From positions 1 to 64,000 of the forward strand of contig NZ_LVYD01000056.1 in NCBI RefSeq assembly GCF_002077945.1: 64,000 nucleotides of DNA. The letters run 5' to 3'. Source of the stretch: Niastella vici (GTDB lineage: Bacteria > Bacteroidota > Bacteroidia > Chitinophagales > Chitinophagaceae). Below the pieces are notes generated by a model. The model was not told the origin of the DNA and did no database searches. It saw nothing but the letters and a program-made list of their open reading frames with translations. Below, piece after piece: positions 26,980 to 34,346 of the stretch (position 1 is the stretch's first letter; the number at the start of each line of letters is the position of its first letter). The position numbers were made by a program, and so were the translations under genes.

Positions 26980-27218
26980 TTTACGAAGTTGGTTTCTATA
27001 ATCATACCGTATTGAGCCGCATAGTTATAAAACAACTCATACTCCCGTTTCTTCTGTGTATAAGAGCTTCCATGCAATCCTGTACTTGTAAATTTTGTAT
27101 GACCATTATTGTGTTGATACAATCTTCTGCCCGCATCAATGCAAGCCCCTATAATACTTATACAATTTTTCCGAATATAGAGGGATAATAAATTTACTGA
27201 ATAAATGATATAAATCAT
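26980..27218 (-). pseudogene. Remnant of a GIY-YIG domain protein
   Basis: The minus strand reads YIIYSVNLLSLYI, then DAGRRLYQHNNGHTKFTSTG and SYTQKKREYELFYNYAA. This follows the order of small GIY-YIG proteins of Bacteroidota (VYILYS...YxG...RLxxHN.G...FT..G), but the middle YIG region is scrambled (RKNCISIIGAC) and the end runs antisense into the methyltransferase gene. It is interpreted as a decayed gene and fills most of the gap here. Confidence 0.55.
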
Positions 27219-27315
27219 ATAATCTTATTCACTTAATCACATTTTAACTTTTATATGTCCAATATACCCAAACAGTTTAAGGGTAGGATTAATTAATATA
27301 CTAACTATAACCTAT

Positions 27316-27618
27316 ATGAATAGACTGTACTTGTCTTGTGTGGCCCTCTTACTTTGCAAAGGTGCCGCTGCGCAACAGCGAACTGACACCATTAAATGCT
27401 ACGTTCAGGTGATGATCCCCGCCGATGGCGCGTTAGGCATCAGCAAACAGATAGAGAACAACCAGGTGTATATGAATGGCGGGATGTTGATCTACACGAA
27501 AGCCTATGCGATAATGGAGGGCGGGAAGTATGTGAAGTTTCTCAGCCCTCGCAGGAAAGAATTAAAAGATATTTGGACCCCGGACGACAAGCCGGTGATT
27601 ATGAAAAAGGATTGGTAA
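27316..27618 (+). CDS. Small exported protein of unknown function
   Basis: A 100-residue protein with a signal peptide (YLSCVALLLCKGAAAQ, cut near 20). The mature 80 residues contain strands and several lysines (GGMLIYTKAYAIMEGGKYVKF, KPVIMKKDW). No family is recognised. The next small exported protein begins 15 bases downstream, so they form a two-gene unit. Confidence 0.6.
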   Translation: MNRLYLSCVALLLCKGAAAQQRTDTIKCYVQVMIPADGALGISKQIENNQVYMNGGMLIYTKAYAIMEGGKYVKFLSPRRKELKDIWTPDDKPVIMKKDW

Positions 27619-27633
27619 ATCTAAAAACATATC

Positions 27634-28074
27634 ATGAAATTAATAGCACTTATAACACTTGCGCTGCTTGCTTCAAATTGTTTTGCTCAGCGATATGTAA
27701 TTATTGATCGAAAGCTAAAGAAGCCGCTCCGTTTGGCAGACACCATTACAAAGGCGCAAATGGATAAAGGCTTTTTTGCGGTCGAGAAACAGAATACCGA
27801 TACACTGATAGCCAAATTGGAATTAATCAGGGAAAGGCTGAAACAGGTTGCCAGGGAAAAGTACGATGAAGTCAAGTGGAATGTTGGCTCTACTTTATTA
27901 ACGATCCGGGTGGTTAAATGGACCTATGGGGATAGGCTCAATGTTGCGCTAAGTACCGATACCGGCAATGGCCATGACCGGGCATTCTACATAGTTGATT
28001 CCAGATATACCAACCATGATAATGCAGGGTACCTTAAAAAGTTAATCGCCTATATTGAAAAAGGGAAGTCGTAA
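27634..28074 (+). CDS. Small exported protein of unknown function
   Basis: A 146-residue protein with a signal peptide (LIALITLALLASNCFAQ, cut near 19). The mature part has a charged helix (DTLIAKLELIRERLKQVAREKY) and strands (STLLTIRVVKWTYGDRLNVAL). No family is recognised. It is co-oriented with the preceding small exported gene, and a hairpin terminator follows 38 bases later. Confidence 0.6.
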   Translation: MKLIALITLALLASNCFAQRYVIIDRKLKKPLRLADTITKAQMDKGFFAVEKQNTDTLIAKLELIRERLKQVAREKYDEVKWNVGSTLLTIRVVKWTYGDRLNVALSTDTGNGHDRAFYIVDSRYTNHDNAGYLKKLIAYIEKGKS

Positions 28075-28111
28075 TAATGTTCCCTCGCATTCCCCCGAAC
28101 TTTTATAAAAC

Positions 28112-28147
28112 AAAAAAGCCAACTGAAGATCAATCAGTTAGCTTTTT
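28112..28147. terminator. Bidirectional terminator between the small exported genes and the tRNA
   Basis: AAAAAGCCAACTGA pairs with TCAGTTAGCTTTTT (one mismatch) around a seven-base loop, with A and T runs at the ends. Confidence 0.75.
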
Positions 28148-28153
28148 ACTATG

Positions 28154-28226
28154 TGTCCCCGCAGAGACTCGAACTCTGGACCCATTGATTAAGAGTCAAT
28201 TGCTCTACCAACTGAGCTACGGAGAC
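28154..28226 (-). tRNA. tRNA-Lys (anticodon CUU)
   Basis: A 73-nt cloverleaf on the minus strand. The acceptor pairs GTCTCCG with CGGGGAC, the D-arm is GCTCAGTTGGTAGAGC, the anticodon stem is ATTGA/TCAAT with loop CTCTTAA (anticodon CTT), and the T-arm is CAGAG-TTCGAGT-CTCTG. The discriminator is A and no CCA is encoded. It lies behind a broken tRNA-Lys(UUU) and shares its promoter. Confidence 0.93.
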
Positions 28227-28234
28227 ATTTTATC

Positions 28235-28306
28235 TAATCTCGTTTTCCGAACCCTGAACCCTCCCGACTAAAAGTCGGGATGCTCTATCAACTGAGCTAC
28301 AGAGAC
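28235..28306 (-). pseudogene. Broken tRNA-Lys (anticodon UUU)
   Basis: The 5-prime two-thirds is intact: acceptor GTCTCTG, D-arm GCTCAGTTGATAGAGC, anticodon stem CCCGA/TCGGG with loop CTTTTAG (anticodon TTT). From the T-arm on the pairing is lost: CAGGGTTCGGAAAACGA gives no stem, and the expected CAGAGAC acceptor strand is replaced by CGAGATT. It sits between the promoter and the intact tRNA-Lys(CUU). Confidence 0.7.
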
Positions 28307-28345
28307 GAAAACTTTCCTTTCGGTATATCCGGGTGGAAAGGGCTG

Positions 28346-28353
28346 CAAAAATA
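28346..28353 (-). promoter_or_regulatory. -7 element of the tRNA-Lys unit
   Basis: Minus-strand TATTTTTG, a perfect TAnnTTTG, about 40 bases upstream of the first tRNA, with a TTG 21 bases further upstream as the -33 half. Confidence 0.6.
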
Positions 28354-28515
28354 AGGAGTTAATTCATTCCCGCCAACATCCTGAGGTCGAAAAATGAACA
28401 AATTGTTATTTTAAGCTGCTGATTTGCAAGGAAAACGGAGTGTAACAGGTACATTCAGCCCGCATTTTGATGCATATCTCGCTTAAAATTCAAAAAAATG
28501 TCGGCGCTCATGGGT

Positions 28516-28893
28516 TTAATCGGCTACATCAATCAATTCCCCGCCGCTTTCTCCCAATCCCCTTCCCCATTTGGCAATTGCATTTAATGCAGGAATGAGT
28601 GTAGCCCCGAATTCTGTAAGTGAATATTCAACCCGCATTGGCGGTTTCTTTCCATAAACCTTTCTCACAATCAGCCCATCTTCCTCCAGCGCCCGTAATT
28701 GAATACTCAGCATTTTTTCCGTTATATCCGGAATTAACTTTTTCAGTTCCGCAAAACGGTGCGTACCATTTTTCAAATACCACAACACTACACTTTTCCA
28801 CTTTCCACCAATATAATCCATGGTAATATCCATGGCGCAGTGATACACTTTTCCCTGTAGTTTATAGGCAACATTTTTCCCCTTGATGATCAT
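28516..28893 (-). CDS. HxlR-family transcriptional regulator
   Basis: A 125-residue winged-helix regulator: CAMDITMDYIGGKWKSVVLWYL, about 19-40, then RFAELKKLIPDITEKMLSIQ and LEEDGLIVRKVY. This is the standard HxlR layout. Most members sense reactive aldehydes, quinones or redox stress through a conserved cysteine; here C19 lies in the usual place before the first helix. The ATG of MIIKGK was chosen over an upstream TTG. It is divergent from an MBL-fold hydrolase gene, with a perfect palindrome between them, and so is its likely regulator. Confidence 0.87.
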   Translation of the reverse strand: MIIKGKNVAYKLQGKVYHCAMDITMDYIGGKWKSVVLWYLKNGTHRFAELKKLIPDITEKMLSIQLRALEEDGLIVRKVYGKKPPMRVEYSLTEFGATLIPALNAIAKWGRGLGESGGELIDVAD

Positions 28894-28912
28894 AAACAGC
28901 AATTATTTTAAC

Positions 28913-28928
28913 CTGTCAATTTTGACAG
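28913..28928. promoter_or_regulatory. Palindromic operator between hxlR-like and MBL genes
   Basis: CTGTCAA-TT-TTGACAG, a perfect 7-bp inverted repeat with 2-nt centre, lies 20 bases before the regulator start. HxlR proteins bind as dimers to such sites, so autoregulation and control of the divergent hydrolase are inferred. Confidence 0.6.
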
Positions 28929-29000
28929 TTATTGTCTTGTAAATATACAATACTCATTTTTGCTACTGTAAAAAGTATAGTTCAAATTAAATATTTATCA

Positions 29001-29834
29001 ATGTTGACAAAAATTCATGCATACACTTCGAAGGAACCTATGCTACAGGTGAATGCTTATATTGTAGAAACCGTTAAGGAACTTATTATCGTTGATACTA
29101 CGTTAACGATGAGCGATAGTAAAGCGCTTAAACAAATGACCAACAGCCTGGACAAACCTGTTGCAGGTATTATTCTTACCCATGGTCATCCAGACCATAT
29201 TGCCGGCACCTACAACATTGCTCCTGAAGGCGAGGTCCCGATCTATGCGTTATCCTCCGTAAAAAAGCTGATGGAAGAAACAGAAGCTGCCAAGCACAGC
29301 CAATGGTCTGCCCTGTTTGGCAATGAATGGATCCCCCGATGGGTTTACCCCAATCACCTGGTACGTGACGGTGAAACAGTTTCTATTGCGGGAGTAAACT
29401 TTACGGTGCTGGATATTGGCTCCGGCGGAGATTGTGATGCCAACTCCCTTTGGCTGATGGAGGATGATAATAAAGCCGCATTTATCGGTGATTTTATTTA
29501 CAATAACAATCACACGTATATGAATGACGGCAGCATCCTTCGCTGGCTGGGCAATCTTGAAAAATATGCTCCCATTTTAAAAGCATTCAACACTTATTAT
29601 GCAGGCCATGGCGCTCCCTGTAATTACCAGTCAATCAACAAACAGAAAGAATATTTTATTACTTATTGTGCCCAGGTATTAAAAGCAACAAACGGCACCG
29701 GTATTTTTACCGATGAAACAAAAAGCTCATTTGAGCAGGCGATGCTTTCGGCATACCCCCATTATGGCTGCCAGTTCATGGTGGCTCTTTCGGCAGACCG
29801 TATCGGAAAAGAACTCGTAAGCCAATCTCATTGA
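29001..29834 (+). CDS. MBL-fold metal-dependent hydrolase
   Basis: A 277-residue metallo-beta-lactamase-fold protein with the metal motif THGHPDH (HxHxDH, about 60-66), further ligands in DIGSGGDCDANSLWL and a histidine in AGHGAPCNY. The ATG at MLTKIHAYTS was chosen; the frame extends upstream from a TTG through AT-rich leader sequence. It is divergent from an HxlR regulator, an arrangement typical of genes induced by reactive small molecules. Substrate unknown; lactone, thioester or quinone-adduct hydrolysis is possible. Confidence 0.85.
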   Translation: MLTKIHAYTSKEPMLQVNAYIVETVKELIIVDTTLTMSDSKALKQMTNSLDKPVAGIILTHGHPDHIAGTYNIAPEGEVPIYALSSVKKLMEETEAAKHSQWSALFGNEWIPRWVYPNHLVRDGETVSIAGVNFTVLDIGSGGDCDANSLWLMEDDNKAAFIGDFIYNNNHTYMNDGSILRWLGNLEKYAPILKAFNTYYAGHGAPCNYQSINKQKEYFITYCAQVLKATNGTGIFTDETKSSFEQAMLSAYPHYGCQFMVALSADRIGKELVSQSH

Positions 29835-29846
29835 CCACTGCAGAAA

Positions 29847-29882
29847 CAAAAGGCATCAATTCTTTCGAACCGATGCCTTTTG
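29847..29882. terminator. Bidirectional terminator between two convergent MBL genes
   Basis: Perfect 11-bp stem CAAAAGGCATC / GATGCCTTTTG with a 14-base loop. Confidence 0.8.
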
Positions 29883-29910
29883 CTTTATATATTTTACCTT
29901 ACTCTGGCGG

Positions 29911-30738
29911 TTATTTCACCCTGATAACCCCCTCCGTTATTATCGGAAACTTCGAAAAAGTGGCGGCATCATAACCGGGCATAATGAGTTTTTCATCTGT
30001 CACCAGCATCTGCATCCTCTGCATGGCCTTTATATACCCATTGGCATCAAAACTGCTGAAAGTAGGCGCCGGCGTTACAAAATTTGAATTGTAATAGATC
30101 CATACATTATCCGAAGCAAGGGCCATATTGCCAAGGGTCGTTTTTACCAGCGCATATTGAGGCAATGAAGGTTTTCTGGAACCGGGGAACATCCTGAGCC
30201 CCGGAATGATCTCTTTGTTATACCCTTCTATCAGCGATACACGGCCGGCAGAATGCAGCTCTATCAGTTTCTTCACTTCCTTCTTATTGAACTCACCATT
30301 TGTTCCTCCCTTCTGCCAGGCAGTGGTCGTGAAATAATTGTAATCATCCTGCTGTACCCATACCTGTGCATTGGGGAACTGGTCGATGCTGTTCACATGG
30401 TCAAGATGCGGATAACTTAAAATGATATCTGTAATTTCTTCCGGGCGAATAGTAATCTTTTGCAAAGTAGAATCAGGCCGCAGATCATCGATCATATCAA
30501 AATTCTTTGCCGATTCCACACTATACAAATAACCGGCATCCATTAAAATGTTCTTGCCATTGCCTTTAATGAGCCAGATCATAAAATCAATGCTCACACT
30601 GTCTTTTTCTGTTCTTGTAGCAAGGGAATCATGCACAAAAGAGGCGTATTTCAATGCATATACTTCAACTGGAGTGGTTTGGGAAATAGCGACACACGAA
30701 ATAAATAACCCTAACAGAATCAACTGGATTTTTTTCAT
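29911..30738 (-). CDS. Exported MBL-fold protein (lactonase-type) with a degenerate metal motif
   Basis: A 275-residue protein with signal peptide (LILLGLFISCVAISQ, cut near 19), a lactonase-like MBL core and late ligands in ALASDNVWIYYNS. The canonical HxHxDH is SYPHLDH (about 107-113): the first histidine is tyrosine, so one metal site is probably altered or lost. The rest of the fold is normal in length. It is convergent with the HxlR-linked MBL gene. A clear promoter with an overlapping palindrome lies upstream. Confidence 0.8.
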   Translation of the reverse strand: MKKIQLILLGLFISCVAISQTTPVEVYALKYASFVHDSLATRTEKDSVSIDFMIWLIKGNGKNILMDAGYLYSVESAKNFDMIDDLRPDSTLQKITIRPEEITDIILSYPHLDHVNSIDQFPNAQVWVQQDDYNYFTTTAWQKGGTNGEFNKKEVKKLIELHSAGRVSLIEGYNKEIIPGLRMFPGSRKPSLPQYALVKTTLGNMALASDNVWIYYNSNFVTPAPTFSSFDANGYIKAMQRMQMLVTDEKLIMPGYDAATFSKFPIITEGVIRVK

Positions 30739-30795
30739 AGTACTGATTAAATGCTATTTAAAGGGGTGGGCTCACCGCCCTGATCATACGGCGAA

Positions 30796-30825
30796 CAAAT
30801 TTACTAATTAGCAGCAATTAGTAAA
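30796..30825 (-). promoter_or_regulatory. Promoter with overlapping perfect palindrome, exported MBL gene
   Basis: TAAATTTG (minus strand, 30796-30803) is a perfect -7 element. A perfect 10-bp inverted repeat, TTTACTAATT-N6-AATTAGTAAA (30800-30825), overlaps it and covers the spacer. It is a likely repressor site; the regulator is not identifiable from the window. Confidence 0.65.
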
Positions 30826-31040
30826 AAAAGTCCCGTTTAAAGTCGGGATGATATTACAACTTATATGCCTGTTTTATTAATAAGAGGCATTGGACTTATA
30901 TATTGTTCTCTTAACGTTTATTTTTTCCCCATTTTTATGTTATACCCACTGACCTTGAGTTAGTCAATGTTTAATGACATCTGCGACATTGGCAGATATT
31001 ATATCGAAACAATAAGTGTCTTCTCTTAGGACAAACATAA

Positions 31041-31083
31041 AAAAACCGGCAGCTCAAAGCACCAGGGTGCTTCAAACTGCCGG
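31041..31083 (-). terminator. Terminator of the M16 protease gene
   Basis: An 18-bp imperfect stem starting CCGGCAG and closing on GCACC/GGTGC with a two-base loop. On the minus strand it is followed by a T run. Confidence 0.75.
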
Positions 31084-31116
31084 ATATAATAACTACTAAT
31101 CCCGATGCCCGGGAAC

Positions 31117-34056
31117 TTAATATCCAAACACTTCTTCCAGACTCAGCTGCTTCACTTCACCGATCGACTTCAGGTCATCGAGCTTTATTTTTTTATCTGA
31201 AGCCACTACACAATAAGTATACGGCTTGCCACTGATTTGTTCCTTATGCATTTGCTGAATGTCCTGCAATTTCAGGTTCGAGAGGGAAGCGTATTCATCC
31301 TTGCGGTAATCGCCTTTCCAGCCTTTTTGCTGGGCTTTCAGGTAAGATGCAATGATACCTTCCTTGGTAATGCGTTCCGTTTCCAGGTCTTTCTTAAAGC
31401 CGGTACGCGCCAGCTCAAAACGTTGATCCGATGCAGGCAGCTCATTCAATAACTCATTCATGCCTTTGATAGCCTCGTTCATTTTATCGGCCTGGCAACC
31501 TACATAAGCCACCATGTAGAAAGGATACTCTTTCTTTGTTGGCGTACTATAATAAGCATAAGTTGAATAGGCCAGCGCTTTTGATTCACGAATGGTCTGA
31601 AACACCACAGAACCCATACCACCACCAAAATAATTATTGAACACATTCACCACCGCTTCTTTACTGGCATCATACCCCACATCATTTCTTACCCAGGTAA
31701 TTTCACTTTGTACCATTTCATAATTGGCAAACAACAACTGGTTTGATGATTGTACCGCAGGGGCAAAATTCACTTTTTCGGGATAATCAGTGAACGCAGC
31801 CGGTAAGGGATGCAATTTAGCCACAGCCGCTGTGAAGGCGCCATTTTGGAGCGGACCATAATACATAATGCGATGCTTATACTTCATGAGATCATGCAAT
31901 ACTTTCACCAGGTCATCGGCTTTCAACGAGTTTATCTCAGCATCAGAAAGCCCGGCATTGAACGGGTTTTTGGCGCCATACCGCGCATAGGAGATCAGGC
32001 CCTGCATAATGCTTTGCTTATCGGTTTTGGCGTTTGCGCGGGCCTTCATCAGGCGGGTCTTCAATGCTGCCAGTGCCGCTTCATCGGGTTTGCAATTGGT
32101 GAGCACTTCTTCAAACAAACCAACCGCCTTATCAAAATTCTCCTGCAAACCAATGATGGTTACTGTAGTAGCTTCATTGGTTGCGTTTATGCTGAAGTTA
32201 CAGGCAATATTGTAAAACGATTTACTGATCTGTTCGGCAGAATATTTATCGGTGCTTAAGAATTGCAGGTACTGGGCAGCCAGGGGCAACAGTTTATTGT
32301 TCCAGGTACCCATATCAAACTGATAGTACAAAGAGAACAGTTCGTTCGATTTGTTCTGTACATACAATACATCGGCAATGCCCGATTTGGAAAGCGTGAT
32401 GTCTTTATCGTAATCGAGCCACAGCGGTTGAATGTCTGATACAGGGATCGCTTCCATTTTCTTCAGAAAATCTGATGATTTGCCGGCATTCGTCTCTATG
32501 GGGGTGATCAGTGGCTTTTCCACTTTTGCAATGCTCTTGTCATCACCTTTTCTTTTATAGATGAGTACGTAGCTATTCTCGCCCATGTATTTGTTTACGG
32601 TAGCTACCAGTTCAGCCTTCGTTACTTTCGCCATATCATCGAGGTACGATACCTCTTTATCCCATTGCGTGCCACGGTTCTTGATAAAAGCATCCATCAA
32701 TTGCTGTGCGCTGTTGGTGCTGTTATCGAGCCTTTGCAACATGCCTAATTTTTCGTTGGTAACGATTGCCTTTATCATGGATTCTTCAAACGCTCCTTTT
32801 TTCAGCAATTCCAATTGCCCCATCAGCAGGTCTTTCACTTCTTCCAGCTTTTGCCCCTGCTTGGGTGCACCCACCATCATGAAAATGCCATAGTCTTTAT
32901 ATTGCTGTACACCAGCCTGTGTTCCCTGCGCTTTTTGCTGTTTGTTCAGGTTCAGATCGAACAAACCGGCCTTACCATTCGATAAAATGGAAGAAGCGAG
33001 GTCAAGCACCATGGCATCGTGCGTGCTGGCAGCCGGTATGCGAAAACAAATACGCATGTTCTCGGCTGATGGTCCAAACACTTCCTTCACAACAGGTGCG
33101 GTGAAGGGTTTCTCGGAGGCAGCTTTATATTCCTGTACCGGTTTGGCTTGCATATAGGCAAATGCCTCATCAATCTTTTTGATCATTACATCGGGATCAA
33201 AATCACCCGACAATATTAAACCCATGTTATTGGGTACATAATATTTGTTGTAATAGTTCCTGATGGCTATCAGGGAAGGATTTTTCAAATGTTCAACCGT
33301 ACCAATGGTTGTTTGCTGACCATAATTATGGGTTGGAAACAAACCGGCCATCATGGCTTCCTGCACTTTGGCGCCATCATTATCGAGTGTGCGGTTCTTT
33401 TCTTCATATACTGCTTCGAGCTCGGTATGGAAAAGGCGGAAGACCGGACTGCGGAAACGTTCTGCCTGTATGGTCAGGAATTTGTCGATGGCATTAGCCG
33501 GAATATCTTCTTCATAAACCGTTTCTTCAACCCAGGTATGGGCATTGGTTTTTTGTGAGCCAATATTGCTCATCATTTTATCATACTCATTGGCAATGGC
33601 AAAATGGGAAGCGACGCCTGAAATGCTGTCAATGGTTTTATAGAGCGCCTTGCGGGCTGCTACATCTTTGGTAGCACCGTATTGTTCGTACAGGCCGTCG
33701 ATATTGTCTAAATAAGGTTTTTCTTTTGACCAGTCGAGCGTACCGAATTTATCGGTTCCTTTGAACAACAGGTGTTCGAGGTAATGGGCCAGCCCGGTAT
33801 GATCTTTAGGATCATTGTTGCTGCCGGTACGCACGGCCATACGATACACAATGCGCGGCTCTTTGTGATTAACAGTCAAAATAACAGACAACCCGTTTTT
33901 CAGGGTATAGAACCTTGTCTGAATGGGATCATTGGTTACATATTTATAGGTGTAACCACCAGCGGATGCCTGTTTCCACTGGTACTTGTTCTGCGCAAAA
34001 CTTCCGCAGGCGACCGAAAGGAGCAGTAGTAGAGCAAAAACCTTGTTTAATTGCAT
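31117..34056 (-). CDS. M16-family zinc metalloprotease (pitrilysin/insulinase type), exported
   Basis: A 979-residue protein with signal peptide (VFALLLLLSVACGSFAQ, cut near 22). The inverted zinc motif HYLEH (91-95) in GLAHYLEHLLFKGTD and the distal glutamates in ELEAVYEEKNR (about 170) are intact, so the N-terminal M16 unit is catalytic. The second, inactive M16 unit covers about residues 520-960. Length and domain pattern fit periplasmic or surface peptidases that degrade short peptides in Bacteroidota. It stands alone, with its own terminator. Confidence 0.92.
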   Translation of the reverse strand: MQLNKVFALLLLLSVACGSFAQNKYQWKQASAGGYTYKYVTNDPIQTRFYTLKNGLSVILTVNHKEPRIVYRMAVRTGSNNDPKDHTGLAHYLEHLLFKGTDKFGTLDWSKEKPYLDNIDGLYEQYGATKDVAARKALYKTIDSISGVASHFAIANEYDKMMSNIGSQKTNAHTWVEETVYEEDIPANAIDKFLTIQAERFRSPVFRLFHTELEAVYEEKNRTLDNDGAKVQEAMMAGLFPTHNYGQQTTIGTVEHLKNPSLIAIRNYYNKYYVPNNMGLILSGDFDPDVMIKKIDEAFAYMQAKPVQEYKAASEKPFTAPVVKEVFGPSAENMRICFRIPAASTHDAMVLDLASSILSNGKAGLFDLNLNKQQKAQGTQAGVQQYKDYGIFMMVGAPKQGQKLEEVKDLLMGQLELLKKGAFEESMIKAIVTNEKLGMLQRLDNSTNSAQQLMDAFIKNRGTQWDKEVSYLDDMAKVTKAELVATVNKYMGENSYVLIYKRKGDDKSIAKVEKPLITPIETNAGKSSDFLKKMEAIPVSDIQPLWLDYDKDITLSKSGIADVLYVQNKSNELFSLYYQFDMGTWNNKLLPLAAQYLQFLSTDKYSAEQISKSFYNIACNFSINATNEATTVTIIGLQENFDKAVGLFEEVLTNCKPDEAALAALKTRLMKARANAKTDKQSIMQGLISYARYGAKNPFNAGLSDAEINSLKADDLVKVLHDLMKYKHRIMYYGPLQNGAFTAAVAKLHPLPAAFTDYPEKVNFAPAVQSSNQLLFANYEMVQSEITWVRNDVGYDASKEAVVNVFNNYFGGGMGSVVFQTIRESKALAYSTYAYYSTPTKKEYPFYMVAYVGCQADKMNEAIKGMNELLNELPASDQRFELARTGFKKDLETERITKEGIIASYLKAQQKGWKGDYRKDEYASLSNLKLQDIQQMHKEQISGKPYTYCVVASDKKIKLDDLKSIGEVKQLSLEEVFGY

Positions 34057-34301
34057 AATAATACGTGGTTTACTTCATTTAAACTGACCGGGCGTGCAAT
34101 CATGTAGTAAAGCAGGCACTTGGGGTCAGCAGGTGAAAAAATAAGACTATCTATTAAGACGCTTGGCGGTGTGCAATGTATTAGCCGGTGACAAAAATAT
34201 TTTTCCGGAAACTGTATAACTGGTTTATATCCCATACGAACGGTCATTGAAAGCAAACATTACCCAAAAAAGCGAGCAACACTACATATATTAATAAAAA
34301 A

Positions 34302-34323
34302 CCCTCCCGATGTATCGGGAGGG
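34302..34323 (-). terminator. Terminator of the CBM9-like protein gene
   Basis: Perfect 10-bp stem CCCTCCCGAT / ATCGGGAGGG, two-base loop, T run on the minus strand, 24 bases after the stop codon. Confidence 0.8.
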
Positions 34324-34346
34324 CATTTTCCCTATTTGTATGGAAA

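Larger units (their letters stand above)
30739..31116. other. Gene-free stretch of 378 bases
   Basis: Contains the promoter and operator of the exported MBL gene (30796-30825), a small GC hairpin near 30762-30777 and the terminator of the M16 protease gene at its right end. No gene is seen. Confidence 0.6.
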
